This document shows positions 25,303 to 34,165 of a stretch of DNA of 64,000 bases, in pieces (the first letter of the stretch is position 1; the number at the start of each line of letters is the position of its first letter). Both the position numbers and the translations under genes were made by a program. Under the pieces are notes generated by a model. The model made no database searches and was not told the DNA's origin. It worked only from the letters and a program-made list of their open reading frames with translations. This DNA is from Rhodococcus opacus (GTDB taxonomy: Bacteria; Actinomycetota; Actinomycetes; Mycobacteriales; Mycobacteriaceae), in assembly GCF_012396235.1 (NCBI RefSeq), contig NZ_JAAXPA010000002.1, forward strand, positions 310,001 to 374,000, written 5' to 3'.

Positions 25303-25338
25303 GAGAGGGCCCGCACTCGATCGAGTGCGGGCCCTCTC
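25303..25338. terminator. Perfect 36-nt palindrome between the DesA2-like gene and fumC
   Basis: Two 18-nt arms (left arm GAGAGGGCCCGCACTCGA) with no spacer, between convergent stop codons. It should act as a terminator for both genes. Confidence 0.8.
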
Positions 25339-25349
25339 CGTCGGCAGGG

Positions 25350-26753
25350 TCAGTCCTTCACCTTCGCCATCGCCAGCACGTCGAGACGCTTGTCGAGTTC
25401 TTCCTCGCTCAGCTTGTCGCCGATCAGACCACGGTCGACGACGGTCTCGCGGATGGTCTTCTTCTCCTTCAGCGCCTGCTTGGCGACAGCAGCGGCCTCC
25501 TCGTACCCGATCGCGGAGTTCAGTGGCGTCACGATGGACGGCGACGACTCCGCGAGCGTCTTGAGGTGCTCGATGTTCGCGACGAGCCCCACGACACACC
25601 GGTCGGCGAACAGTCGCGTGACGTTGGCCAGCAACGTCAACGACTCGAGCAGGTTCCGCGCCATCATCGGGATGTAGACGTTGAGTTCGAACGCGCCGGC
25701 GGCGCCGCCCCAGGCGACCGCGGCATCGTTGCCGACCACCTGGGCAGCGACCTGGGTGGCAGCCTCCGGGAGCACCGGATTGACCTTGCCGGGCATGATC
25801 GAACTGCCGGGCTGCAGGTCGGGGAGACGGATCTCGCCGAGACCGGTGAGCGGCCCCGATCCCATCCAGCGGATGTCGTTGGCGATCTTGGTCAGGGACA
25901 CCGCGATGGTGCGCAGCGCGCCGGACGCCTCCACCAGGCCGTCACGCGCCGCCTGCGCCTCGAAACTGTTCTTCGCCGGTGTGAGGGCATCGACGCCCGT
26001 CGCCTTCACCAGTTCGGCGACGACCTTCGGGCCGAATCCGTCGGGGGCATTGAGTCCCGTTCCGACCGCGGTGCCGCCGATGGGCAGCTCACCGAGCCGG
26101 GGAAGGCAGGCCACGACCCGCTCCATCCCCGCCTCCATCTGGCGGGCGTAACCGCCGAACTCCTGGCCGAGGGTCACCGGGACGGCGTCCATGAGGTGGG
26201 TGCGGCCCGACTTCACGACGTGCTTCCACTCGGTGGACTTGTCGAGCAGGGCCAGGCGCAGGTGGTCGAGGGCGGGGAGGAGGTCCTTCACCGCGGACTC
26301 GGTGGCCGCGACATGCGTCGCGGTGGGAAAAGTGTCGTTGGACGACTGCGACATGTTGACATCGTCGTTGGGGTGGACGACCACACCGTTCGCCGCGGCG
26401 ATCGACGCGATCACCTCGTTGGCGTTCATGTTGGAACTGGTGCCCGAGCCCGTCTGGAAGACGTCGATGGGGAATTGATCGTCGTGCTTGCCCTCGGCGA
26501 TCTCGCCCGCCGCGGCGATAATGGCGTCCGCCTTCTCGGCGTCGAGGAGGCCGAGGTCCTTGTTGACCTGCGCGCAGGCCGCTTTCAGCAGACCCATTGC
26601 ACGTATCTGGGTGCGCTCGAGACCTCGACCGCTGATCGGGAAGTTCTCGACGGCGCGCTGAGTTTGCGCGCGCCACAGGGCATCCACGGGCACCCGCACC
26701 TCGCCCATGGTGTCGTGTTCGATCCGGTACTGCTGCTCGTTGCTCTCGGTCAT
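25350..26753 (-). CDS. fumC: Fumarate hydratase, class II
   Basis: 467 residues of the fumarase/aspartase superfamily. The signature loop [11 protein letters not shown] holds the catalytic serine, and [13 protein letters not shown] and the S-Q-S-S-N-D segment belong to the other active-site regions. It reversibly hydrates fumarate to L-malate without an iron-sulfur cluster. It lies downstream of glpX (the Rv1098c-Rv1099c order) but is separated from it by a strong palindrome, so it likely has its own promoter. No clear Shine-Dalgarno precedes the ATG. A class I fumarase is encoded near the right end of the same window. Confidence 0.96.
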   Translation of the reverse strand: MTESNEQQYRIEHDTMGEVRVPVDALWRAQTQRAVENFPISGRGLERTQIRAMGLLKAACAQVNKDLGLLDAEKADAIIAAAGEIAEGKHDDQFPIDVFQTGSGTSSNMNANEVIASIAAANGVVVHPNDDVNMSQSSNDTFPTATHVAATESAVKDLLPALDHLRLALLDKSTEWKHVVKSGRTHLMDAVPVTLGQEFGGYARQMEAGMERVVACLPRLGELPIGGTAVGTGLNAPDGFGPKVVAELVKATGVDALTPAKNSFEAQAARDGLVEASGALRTIAVSLTKIANDIRWMGSGPLTGLGEIRLPDLQPGSSIMPGKVNPVLPEAATQVAAQVVGNDAAVAWGGAAGAFELNVYIPMMARNLLESLTLLANVTRLFADRCVVGLVANIEHLKTLAESSPSIVTPLNSAIGYEEAAAVAKQALKEKKTIRETVVDRGLIGDKLSEEELDKRLDVLAMAKVKD

Positions 26754-26794
26754 GCGTCAAACATGCCACTTCTGAGCGCGTCGTGGGGGCGCTC

Positions 26795-26840
26795 CCCGTG
26801 CGCCTTTCCGGTAGCTCTGGCTACCGGAAAGGCGCACGGG
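26795..26840. repeat. Palindromic element, subfamily B copy 2 (glpX terminator)
   Basis: Perfect 20-bp arms starting CCCGTGCGCCTTTCCGGTAG and a 6-nt loop, joined to the glpX stop codon by an imperfect GC palindrome. Compensatory changes relative to 6593-6640 (TT/AA versus CC/GG in the stem) keep the pairing. Confidence 0.8.
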
Positions 26841-26852
26841 CAGCGGAGCTGC

Positions 26853-27893
26853 CTAGAACGTCGGCGGAATGGCGCCGTCCTCGCCCGTGAAGTCCACGGA
26901 CGAGTACTCGCGCAACTTCTCGAGACGGTGGTACGCGTCGATCATGCGGACGGTGCCCGACTTCGACCGCATCACGATCGACTGGGTCGAGGCGCCGCCA
27001 CCGTAGTAGCGGACACCGCGGAGCAGGTCGCCGTCCGTGACACCGGTGGCGCAGAAGAAGACGTTCTCACCGGACACGAGATCTTCGGTGGAGAGCACAC
27101 GGTCCAGGTCGTGGCCTGCGTCGATGGCCTTCTGGCGCTCGGCATCGTCGGTCGGGGCCAGCCGGCCCTGCAGCGAACCACCCATACAGCGCATGGCGGC
27201 GGCGGCGATGATGCCCTCGGGCGTTCCACCGGTGCCGATCAGGATGTCGGTGCCCGACTCCGGACGTGCGGCGGCGATCGCACCCGCGACGTCGCCGTCG
27301 GAGATGAGACGGATCCGGGCGCCGGTGTCCCGGACCTCCTGGATGAGCCTGGCGTGCCGCGGACGGTCGAGGATGCAGACCGTCACGTCGGAGGGGGACG
27401 CCTTGCGGACTTTCGCGACGCGCTTGATGTTCTCGGCGACGGGCGCTGTGATGTCGATGACATCGGCGGCGTCGGGGCCGACGGCGATCTTCTCCATGTA
27501 GAACACGGCAGACGGGTCGAACATCGCGCCGCGCTCGGCGACCGCGAGCACGGCGATCGCGTTGGGCATGCCCTTCGCCATCAAGGTGGTCCCGTCGACC
27601 GGGTCGACGGCGAAGTCGCAGTCGGGTCCGTCGCCGTTGCCGACCTCTTCGCCGTTGAACAGCATCGGAGCTTCGTCCTTCTCGCCCTCGCCGATGACGA
27701 CGACGCCGCGCATCGAGACCGAGCTCACGAGCTGGCGCATGGCGTCGACGGCGGCTCCGTCGCCGCCCTCCTTGTCGCCACGGCCGACCCAGCGACCGGC
27801 AGCCATCGCACCAGCCTCGGTGACTCGGACCAATTCCAGAGCAAGATTTCGGTCCGGGGCCTCGCGGCGACTCGAAGTGGTGCTAGCCGTCAT
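26853..27893 (-). CDS. glpX: Fructose-1,6-bisphosphatase, class II
   Basis: 346 residues of the lithium-sensitive phosphatase superfamily. Metal-binding motifs are G-E-G-E-K-D-E-A-P and [15 protein letters not shown] is also typical of GlpX. It removes the 1-phosphate of fructose-1,6-bisphosphate in gluconeogenesis; in mycobacteria GlpX is the main enzyme for this step. The ATG has a strong AGGAGG 8 nt upstream. It is divergent from the DUF4245 gene, matching Rv1099c/Rv1100. Confidence 0.95.
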   Translation of the reverse strand: MTASTTSSRREAPDRNLALELVRVTEAGAMAAGRWVGRGDKEGGDGAAVDAMRQLVSSVSMRGVVVIGEGEKDEAPMLFNGEEVGNGDGPDCDFAVDPVDGTTLMAKGMPNAIAVLAVAERGAMFDPSAVFYMEKIAVGPDAADVIDITAPVAENIKRVAKVRKASPSDVTVCILDRPRHARLIQEVRDTGARIRLISDGDVAGAIAAARPESGTDILIGTGGTPEGIIAAAAMRCMGGSLQGRLAPTDDAERQKAIDAGHDLDRVLSTEDLVSGENVFFCATGVTDGDLLRGVRYYGGGASTQSIVMRSKSGTVRMIDAYHRLEKLREYSSVDFTGEDGAIPPTF

Positions 27894-28082
27894 GGGCAGT
27901 GCCTCCTGGTGCAGTCACGGTCGACGTTGTACGTCGACGCTGTGTCGGTGGCCGTCGGCCGCCGAGTGTCGAGTGGATCTCGCTGCTGATTCTCCCAGAA
28001 AGAAGTGTGACGTGCGCTGCTGGGGCGCGAATCATGGGACCGAGAATCGTTGTTCCGGGACCGACCCTGGATACTGGTGGGC

Positions 28083-28652
28083 GTGGCATCTGATAAACCC
28101 CGCATCCTGCACAACAACCGCGACATGGTGTGGTCGCTCGTACCCCTTGTCCTGTTCTGCGTACTGATCGCGGGTATCGCCAGCCAGTGCACGTTCAGCC
28201 CGGGCGGGCCCACCAGTGGTCCGATTCCCAGCTTCGACGTCGATGCGGCGCTGAAGTACGACGCGCAGGACCTTCCGTTCCCGGTGCGTAAGCCGGAGAC
28301 ACCGGAGGGCTGGACGCCCAACTCGGGCAGCCGCAGCATCGTCAGCGGCGACGGCGGTGGCGATTCGAGCACCGTCGGCTTCATCACCGAGGCAGGCCGC
28401 TACATCCAGCTGACGCAGAGCAATGCCGTCGAGACGGTGCTCGTGCCGTTCGTCGCGGGTGGTCCGCGTACGGCGACGGGAACCGAGGACGTCGCAGGTC
28501 ACAGCTGGATCGTGTACGGCGGGGAGGGCGTCGAGCCGATCTGGGTCTCCGACTTCGGCGACGTCCGGCTCCTCGTGACGGGCAGTGCGTCACCCGAGGC
28601 GTTCGAGCAGCTCACCACCGCGGCGGCCGACGCCCCGATCCTCGCCGCCTGA
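28083..28652 (+). CDS. DUF4245 membrane-anchored protein (Rv1100-like)
   Basis: 189 residues: a short cytoplasmic N-terminus with basic residues, one transmembrane helix (~17-35), then an extracytoplasmic domain rich in short strands, with P-E-G-W-T-P-N-S and W-I-V-Y-G-G. This is the DUF4245 family of actinobacterial anchored proteins; function unknown. GTG 28083 was selected over the longer frame from 28050 because the region before it shows no coding pattern; GTG 28077 is also possible. It is divergent from glpX across a ~190-nt spacer. Confidence 0.75.
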   Translation: MASDKPRILHNNRDMVWSLVPLVLFCVLIAGIASQCTFSPGGPTSGPIPSFDVDAALKYDAQDLPFPVRKPETPEGWTPNSGSRSIVSGDGGGDSSTVGFITEAGRYIQLTQSNAVETVLVPFVAGGPRTATGTEDVAGHSWIVYGGEGVEPIWVSDFGDVRLLVTGSASPEAFEQLTTAAADAPILAA

Positions 28653-28666
28653 CTACCGGGGGCGTG

Positions 28667-28897
28667 TCAGCCCTCGTCGTCGGCGTGGGCGAGCGCCGTC
28701 TCGACGCGCTTGCGGGCCCCGGCGAGGTGCTCCTCGCAGCGTGTGGCCAGGGCCTCGCCACGCTCCCACAGCGCGAGTGACGCGTCGAGGTCGAGGCCGC
28801 CCTGCTCGAGCACCTTGACCACGTCGACGAGTTCGTCGCGCGCCGCCTCGTAGCCGAGCTCCGCGATGTCGGTGTCGTTTCCGGTGGGCTTGCTCAT
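28667..28897 (-). CDS. xseB: Exodeoxyribonuclease VII small subunit
   Basis: 76 residues forming a helical hairpin, with [10 protein letters not shown], the family motif [21 protein letters not shown] and C-E-E-H-L. XseB coats the helical arm of XseA; the complex degrades single-stranded DNA from both ends into oligonucleotides. It starts 3 nt after the xseA stop on the same strand, so the two are translated from one message. Confidence 0.92.
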   Translation of the reverse strand: MSKPTGNDTDIAELGYEAARDELVDVVKVLEQGGLDLDASLALWERGEALATRCEEHLAGARKRVETALAHADDEG

Positions 28898-28900
28898 GTC

Positions 28901-30157
28901 CTACTTGTCCTTTCCCATCACCGCGGCACGGATTGCGCCGTCGGCGACTCGAACGCGAATCTGGGTGCCCGGTGGGGCGTCGTCGACCGAACGCAGTACC
29001 TCGGGATCGCCGTCGGGCACGATGCGCTGAACCACGGAGTAGCCGCGGGCCAAGGTCGCGGCGGGGCCGAGGGTCGTCAGCCGTGCACGAAGGTGCTCGA
29101 TCGTGGTGCTCTCCGCGGCGATCGCCCGGCTGATGTCGCGTCGCCCGGCCTCCCGCAGTCGCTCGACCTCGTCCGACCGGTGGTCGAGCGCGCGCAGCGG
29201 ATCGGCAAGCACCGGCCGGCTCCGCAGCTGGGCGATCAGGTGCGACTCGCGCTGCACCCAGTTGCGCAGCGCAGCCGCGCTCCGCGACCGCAGTTCGCCG
29301 ACCAGCGCCTGCTCGGCGACGGCGTCCGGTACGACCCGCTTGGCGGCGTCCGTCGGTGTCGCGGCCCGCAGGTCGGCGACGTGATCGCTGAGCGGACTGT
29401 CCGGCTCGTGACCGATGGCGCTGACCACCGGAGTTCGGCAGGCGACGATCGCGCGGCACAGCGTCTCGTCGGAGAACGGCAGCAGATCCTCCACACTGCC
29501 GCCGCCGCGCGCGAGGATGATCACGTCGACGTGCGGGTCGGCGTCCAGTTCCTTCAACGCGTCGAGGATCTGCGGAACGGCGGTCGCGCCCTGCACCGGG
29601 GTGTTACGCACCTCGAAGCGCACGGCGGGCCAGCGGCGCTGCGCCACACTGAGGACGTCGTGCTCCGCGGCGCTGGCGCGACCGGTGATCAACCCGATGG
29701 TGCCCGGCAGGAACGGCAGCGGACGCTTCAGCCGAGGGTCGAACAGGCCCTCCGCCGCGAGCAGCGCACGCAGCCGCTCGATCCGGGCGAGGAGTTCACC
29801 GATCCCGATCGCGCGGATCTCCGTCACCCGCAGCGAGACCGACCCGCGGCCGGTGTAGAACGACAACTTGCCGAACATCACCACCCGGCTGCCCTCGGTG
29901 AGCGGGACGGGGGAGTTCTGCAACAGCTGTGGGGAGCAGGTCACCGACAACGACATGTCGACGGACGGATCCCGCAGCACCAGAAATGCGGTCCGGGTTC
30001 CCGGACGCGCGTTGATCTGGGTGATCTGTCCCTCGACCCAAACACTCCCGAGCCGGTCGATCCACTGTGCGACCTTGGCCGACACGGTGCGGACCGGCCA
30101 CGGCTGCTCGGCGGTACTCGGTCCGGTACTGGCTGCGCGGGGCTGTGCGGAGGTCAC
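28901..30157 (-). CDS. xseA: Exodeoxyribonuclease VII large subunit
   Basis: 418 residues. An N-terminal OB-fold ([11 protein letters not shown], ~40-115) precedes the catalytic domain with [20 protein letters not shown] and A-I-G-H-E-P-D, then a long helical region. It is the nuclease subunit that digests single-stranded DNA in repair. The GTG at 30157 overlaps the TGA of the upstream gene (GTGA), so it is translationally coupled to the lipid-droplet-type gene. The reading frame stays open far upstream, but that region belongs to the neighbour in another frame. Confidence 0.93.
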   Translation of the reverse strand: MTSAQPRAASTGPSTAEQPWPVRTVSAKVAQWIDRLGSVWVEGQITQINARPGTRTAFLVLRDPSVDMSLSVTCSPQLLQNSPVPLTEGSRVVMFGKLSFYTGRGSVSLRVTEIRAIGIGELLARIERLRALLAAEGLFDPRLKRPLPFLPGTIGLITGRASAAEHDVLSVAQRRWPAVRFEVRNTPVQGATAVPQILDALKELDADPHVDVIILARGGGSVEDLLPFSDETLCRAIVACRTPVVSAIGHEPDSPLSDHVADLRAATPTDAAKRVVPDAVAEQALVGELRSRSAAALRNWVQRESHLIAQLRSRPVLADPLRALDHRSDEVERLREAGRRDISRAIAAESTTIEHLRARLTTLGPAATLARGYSVVQRIVPDGDPEVLRSVDDAPPGTQIRVRVADGAIRAAVMGKDK

Positions 30158-30786
30158 TTGGCCTTGGCGGAGGTGATGCGGTTGGTCAGCATGGTCTGGA
30201 ACGGTGCGCGTGCCAGGGTCGCGTTCTCGTAGTCCAGCAGCGTCGTGAGGTCCTCGACGGACAGGCTGCGCAGGCGCGCCCGCAGCTGGGCGAGCGTCAG
30301 CGTGCCGTAGTCGAGTACGACGGCGATCTCGGGTTCGGCCACCGTCGGGGCGGAGGTCGCGGCCTTCTTGCTCACCGACTTCACGGAGGCGGCGCCGTTG
30401 GTGGCGGCGGGAGCAGCCTTCGGGGTCGAGACCTTCTCGGGGGTGCTCTCGTCCTGCGGACTCAGCGAGTACAGGGCGAACCGCCCAGGCCCGGCCGACC
30501 GCTCGTCGGTCCCGCCGTCGACGGCGGGATCCGGATCGGTGTCCTCGTCGAAGACGGCCCAGACCGGCTGCTCCTCGTCGTGGGTCCAGTTGATCAGTGC
30601 GAAAGCCTGGTCGCCCTTGATGGCCAGCGCCGTCATGGACTGCTGAACACGCATCGTGGTCTGCAGCACCTGACTGACCGCGGTCATGGGCAGGGTCGCC
30701 GCGGTGGTCGGCAGTTTCCTGGCCTCTTCGACGGCCGTCACGGCGATTCCAGCGGCGACACGCGCCACGAACGGGGGACGAATCAT
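30154..30786 (-). CDS. Lipid-droplet-associated protein family (Rv1109c-like)
   Basis: 210 residues. The N-terminal ~55 residues carry small amphipathic helices ([18 protein letters not shown]), then [17 protein letters not shown], an acidic linker, an Ala/Pro/Lys-rich low-complexity segment (~115-150) and a C-terminal [16 protein letters not shown] helix pair. I recognise it as the gene next to xseA that is annotated as lipid-droplet-associated in Rhodococcus. Amphipathic helices would let it bind droplet surfaces. Not an enzyme as far as I can see. ATG 30786 is the family start, though GTG 30792 is better placed behind AGGCAGG. Confidence 0.6.
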   Translation of the reverse strand: MIRPPFVARVAAGIAVTAVEEARKLPTTAATLPMTAVSQVLQTTMRVQQSMTALAIKGDQAFALINWTHDEEQPVWAVFDEDTDPDPAVDGGTDERSAGPGRFALYSLSPQDESTPEKVSTPKAAPAATNGAASVKSVSKKAATSAPTVAEPEIAVVLDYGTLTLAQLRARLRSLSVEDLTTLLDYENATLARAPFQTMLTNRITSAKAK

Positions 30787-30916
30787 TCCCACAGCCTGCC
30801 TGACAGCGGCACGTTTGGGTAGCCGACGTGCCCACAGCGTCGACGACTTCGGTGCGACGATGCGCACACTACCCCGCCGAGGCCCCGCGAAAGTGTCGTC
30901 CGTACGGGGCGACCCG

Positions 30917-30922
30917 TAGTCT
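30917..30922 (+). promoter_or_regulatory. Leaderless-type -10 box of ispH
   Basis: TAGTCT, 6 nt, then the ispH ATG at 30929. Confidence 0.55.
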
Positions 30923-30928
30923 GGAGCC

Positions 30929-31939
30929 ATGTCTTCGGCTGTTCCACTCAATGTGGGTATCACACGTTCTGCAGATTCGGGAGCGTCGCGCGCCGACGGC
31001 GAGAAGCGCGTACTGCTCGCGGAACCCCGCGGCTACTGCGCCGGCGTGGACCGCGCCGTCGAGACGGTGGAGAAGGCGCTCGAGAAGCATGGCGCCCCGA
31101 TCTACGTGCGCAAGGAGATCGTCCACAACCGGCACGTCGTCGAGACGCTCACCGATCAGGGTGTCGTCTTCGTCGACGAGACCGACGAGGTTCCGGAGGG
31201 TGCGCTGCTGGTGTTCTCCGCCCACGGCGTGTCTCCCGCGGTCCACGAATCGGCCGCGGCGCGCAACCTGCGCACCATCGACGCCACGTGCCCGCTGGTC
31301 ACGAAGGTCCACCAGGAAGCCAAGCGCTTCGCCCGCGACGACTTCGACATCCTCCTGATCGGCCACGAGGGCCACGAGGAAGTGGAGGGCACCGCCGGCG
31401 AGGCCCCCGATCACGTGCAGCTGGTCGACGGACCCGACTCCGTCGACGCCGTGACGGTCCGCGACGAATCGAAGGTCATCTGGTTGTCGCAGACCACGTT
31501 GAGCGTCGACGAGACGATGCAGACGGTCGCCCGGCTGCGGGAGCGTTTCCCGAATCTGCAGGACCCGCCGAGCGACGACATCTGCTACGCCACCCAGAAC
31601 CGTCAGGTCGCCGTCAAGGCGATGGCGCCCGAATGCGACCTCGTCATCGTCGTCGGATCCCGCAACTCCTCGAACTCGGTTCGTCTCGTCGAGGTGGCAC
31701 TTGGTGCGGGCGCGAAGGCGTCGTACCTGGTCGACTACGCACGCGAAGTGGATCCGGCCTGGCTCGACGGTGTCCGGACGGTCGGGATCACCTCGGGTGC
31801 GTCCGTGCCGGAGATCCTGGTGCGTGGTGTGATCGATCTGCTCGACGAGCACGGATTCCACGACGTCCAGCCGGTCACGACGGCCAACGAGACGCTGGTC
31901 TTCGCACTGCCGCGCGAGCTGCGGGCCGCGCGGACCTGA
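30929..31939 (+). CDS. ispH: 4-hydroxy-3-methylbut-2-enyl diphosphate reductase
   Basis: 336 residues. Three cysteines bind the iron-sulfur cluster: Cys37 (P-R-G-Y-C-A-G-V), Cys121 (D-A-T-C-P-L-V) and Cys219 ([11 protein letters not shown]). Acid-base and substrate motifs H-G-V-S-P and S-S-N-S are also present. It performs the last step of the MEP pathway, making IPP and DMAPP. It has an extra ~25 residues at the N-terminus compared with the core fold. The ATG lies six bases behind TAGTCT, with no ribosome-binding site in between. It corresponds to lytB2 (Rv1110) by position. Confidence 0.95.
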   Translation: MSSAVPLNVGITRSADSGASRADGEKRVLLAEPRGYCAGVDRAVETVEKALEKHGAPIYVRKEIVHNRHVVETLTDQGVVFVDETDEVPEGALLVFSAHGVSPAVHESAAARNLRTIDATCPLVTKVHQEAKRFARDDFDILLIGHEGHEEVEGTAGEAPDHVQLVDGPDSVDAVTVRDESKVIWLSQTTLSVDETMQTVARLRERFPNLQDPPSDDICYATQNRQVAVKAMAPECDLVIVVGSRNSSNSVRLVEVALGAGAKASYLVDYAREVDPAWLDGVRTVGITSGASVPEILVRGVIDLLDEHGFHDVQPVTTANETLVFALPRELRAART

Positions 31940-31967
31940 TCGGCTCGCGACCCGCCCCGTCCCTGCT

Positions 31968-32810
31968 CTAGCGGGGCTGCTCCGTCTCGAACGGCGGCTC
32001 GTACCGGTCGCGGTAGCGCACCTGCGGAATGGGGTGGGCAGGCACGTCGGGGTTCGGCCGGGGTCGCGGCGTCGTCCGCGGCGGCACCGAACGTGGCGCC
32101 TGAGTGGTGCGCGGAGGTGCCGAGCGGGGTGCCTGCGCTGCCCGGTCGACCATCGGCGGTGGAGGCGCTGTGCGTCCGCCCGACGAGGACGAGCGGCGAG
32201 GCGGTGGGGTGGCCGCCCGTCGCGCCGAGCGGGGGTGCTCCCGTGCGGCGTCCTTGTCACGCGTCCGACGCGGCGGCGGAGACTGCTCCGACTCCTCGGC
32301 GGCGCGCCGAGGGCGGGCGGCGCGTGGCGCCCGCTGCGCGCGTCGCCGCTCGGACGTGCGAGCGGGACCGGTCTTGCGTTGCTGCAGCAGGAACAGGCGG
32401 AGTCCGCCGATCAGCAGGGTCACCACGGTGGCGGCGAGCATCACCGGAAAGCGGTTGACCAGTGGATACGCGACGTTGATCGCCAGGTCCTTCAGTGCGG
32501 TGCTGTTCTCCTCCGCGATGAGACTCTGCCCGAGCGGCACCGCGACGAACAGGATCAGCGGCGGCTGGACGATCGCGGTGAACAGCGCGCGGTTGCCGGC
32601 AGCCGCCGCGGCGAGGACACAGCCGAGGAAATAGAACGTGGAGAACGCAGCCGTGAGTTCGGTGCCACGAGCCGCATCGACAGCGAATCCGACAAAGGTG
32701 ACTCCGACGGCCAGGAGAATGACACCCCACCAGGGGAGACCGGGGACCGTAGGGACAATCGACCGCCTGTCGAGCGGCACCCCAGAGCGAGCACGTTGGG
32801 TTGCAGACAC
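31968..32810 (-). CDS. DUF6542 membrane protein with proline/arginine-rich tail (Rv1111c-like)
   Basis: 280 residues: four transmembrane helices in the first ~145 residues (the DUF6542 domain), then a long cytoplasmic tail extremely rich in Arg, Pro, Ser and Ala, with near-repeats such as A-P-R-S-A-P-P-R-T-T / A-P-R-S-V-P-P-R-T-T. The tail is intrinsically disordered. Function unknown. The GTG start lies 6 nt behind a TACTGT box, i.e. a leaderless arrangement. It is convergent with ispH. Confidence 0.75.
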   Translation of the reverse strand: MSATQRARSGVPLDRRSIVPTVPGLPWWGVILLAVGVTFVGFAVDAARGTELTAAFSTFYFLGCVLAAAAAGNRALFTAIVQPPLILFVAVPLGQSLIAEENSTALKDLAINVAYPLVNRFPVMLAATVVTLLIGGLRLFLLQQRKTGPARTSERRRAQRAPRAARPRRAAEESEQSPPPRRTRDKDAAREHPRSARRAATPPPRRSSSSGGRTAPPPPMVDRAAQAPRSAPPRTTQAPRSVPPRTTPRPRPNPDVPAHPIPQVRYRDRYEPPFETEQPR

Positions 32811-32816
32811 ACAACG

Positions 32817-32822
32817 ACAGTA
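32817..32822 (-). promoter_or_regulatory. Leaderless-type -10 box of the DUF6542 gene
   Basis: TACTGT on the minus strand, 6 nt, then GTG 32810. Confidence 0.5.
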
Positions 32823-32833
32823 GCGGCAACTTG

Positions 32834-34006
32834 TTAACTAGCCTCGTTGGCGTGACCGGTAGAGCCTGAGAGATCCTCGAGATTTGTGCGTCTCGGCCAC
32901 GAATCGACGGCGCTGACCTCGGTGACGTCGCCGTCGAACACGTCGAGGTCGTGAAGCTTGCGGGCGGTCACTGTGACCCGGGACTCCATCGACGCGACGG
33001 TGAGATTGAACGAGTCGACGGCCTTGCCGAGTTGGGAGCCGAGACGGTCGAGGTGCGCGCCGACCGTCCCCAGCCGCGAATACAGCTCCCGGCCGAGCTG
33101 GTGGATCTTCGCGGCGTCCCGAGACAGCGCCTCCTGGCGCCAGGTGTGCGCGATGGTCCGCAGCAATGCGATGAGCGTGGTGGGGGTGGCGAGGATCACG
33201 TTCCGTGAGAACGCGTGCTCGAGCAGCCCGGAATCGGCGGTCAGCGCCGCGTCCAGGAACGGATCACCGGGCACGAACAGCACCACGAACTCCGGCGTCG
33301 GGTCGAACGACTCCCAGTACGTCTTGTCGGCCAACTGGTCGACGTGCGTCCGCAGCTGCCGGGCGTGTCTGGAGAGGTGCTGTTCCCGGGCGGCCGGGTC
33401 TTCCGTCTGCGCGGCGTCCAGGTACGCCGCGAACGGGACCTTGGCGTCGACCACGATCTGCTTGCCGCCCGCGAGGTACACGAGCAGGTCGGGACGGACA
33501 CCCTCCTTCGACACCTGGGTGTCGAAGTCGCAGTGCCGAACCATCCCGGCCAGTTCGACCACCCGCTCCAACTGGATTTCACCCCACCGGCCCCGGATCT
33601 GCGGCGCCCGCAGCGCCGTGACGAGTCTGTTCGTCTGCGTGGACAGCATCTGTGACGTGCGGTGCATGCCCTCGACCTGCTCACTGAGTCCGGCGTACGC
33701 GTGAACCCGGCTGCGTTCGACGTGGTCCACCTGTTCCGCCAGCGCGCCGACGGCCTCGTGCAGCGGCCCGACCAGTCGCGAGATCTGCTCGCCGATCGCA
33801 CCCGAGTGGCGGCGGGCAGAATCCTCGCTGACGGCGCCGAGTGACTGCCGCAGCAGGGCCTCGTTCTCGCGCAGCGCGGCGAGCTGTGCCTCCGCTCGCG
33901 CCGCCCGATCACCGCTCCGCGCCGCGTGCAGCAGCCACCCGAGGGCGGTGCCCGCGGCGAGCGCCAGGAGCATTCCGAGTGCAGCGAGTGCATTCATGTG
34001 GCTCAT
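32834..34006 (-). CDS. rmuC: DNA recombination protein RmuC
   Basis: About 390 residues. An N-terminal transmembrane helix (L-A-A-L-G-M-L-L-A-L-A-A-G) is followed by a coiled coil (~25-125) and the RmuC nuclease-like domain (~140-350) with R-G-R-W-G-E-I-Q-L-E, P-D-L-L-V-Y-L, V-V-D-A-K-V-P-F and F-V-P-G-D-P-F. The P-D...D-A-K pattern is that of PD-(D/E)xK nucleases. RmuC limits recombination at inverted repeats and has been linked to anti-phage or aberrant-fork processing. The start is ATG 34006 or 33997; upstream, three tandem repeats contain further ATGs. It is divergent from sbcD, which also acts on DNA hairpins. Confidence 0.9.
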   Translation of the reverse strand: MSHMNALAALGMLLALAAGTALGWLLHAARSGDRAARAEAQLAALRENEALLRQSLGAVSEDSARRHSGAIGEQISRLVGPLHEAVGALAEQVDHVERSRVHAYAGLSEQVEGMHRTSQMLSTQTNRLVTALRAPQIRGRWGEIQLERVVELAGMVRHCDFDTQVSKEGVRPDLLVYLAGGKQIVVDAKVPFAAYLDAAQTEDPAAREQHLSRHARQLRTHVDQLADKTYWESFDPTPEFVVLFVPGDPFLDAALTADSGLLEHAFSRNVILATPTTLIALLRTIAHTWRQEALSRDAAKIHQLGRELYSRLGTVGAHLDRLGSQLGKAVDSFNLTVASMESRVTVTARKLHDLDVFDGDVTEVSAVDSWPRRTNLEDLSGSTGHANEAS

Positions 34007-34023
34007 GGTGCACCGACCCACCG

Positions 34024-34089
34024 ACATGTGGGGCACCGCCCAGCTACATGTGGGGCACCGCCCCGCTACATGTGGGGCACCGCCCCAGC
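34024..34089. repeat. Three tandem 22-bp repeats between rmuC and sbcD
   Basis: Units 34024-34045, 34046-34067 and 34068-34089 each begin ACATGTGGGGCACCGCCC and differ at only a few positions near their ends. Each contains the palindrome ACATGT and the mini-hairpin GGGGC-ACC-GCCCC (shortened in unit 1). A degenerate copy continues into the rmuC start codon. The period equals two helical turns. Confidence 0.8.
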
Positions 34090-34151
34090 GACACGTCGAA
34101 TCGCTCGGACGCCACGCGGCCGAGGTGTTCGAGGTTGTCGGCACGGTGCTC

Positions 34152-34157
34152 TACGGT
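34152..34157 (+). promoter_or_regulatory. Leaderless-type -10 box of sbcD
   Basis: TACGGT, 8 nt, then ATG 34166. Confidence 0.5.
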
Positions 34158-34165
34158 CTCGGGAC

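Noticed and set aside
28901-30835. 644-codon version of xseA
   Set aside because: The first ~226 codons are out of frame with the lipid-droplet-type gene, which has the better coding pattern; GTG 30157 gives the family length and overlaps that gene's stop.
34024-34089. CRISPR-like array
   Set aside because: The repeats are contiguous with no spacers, only three units, and no cas gene is nearby.
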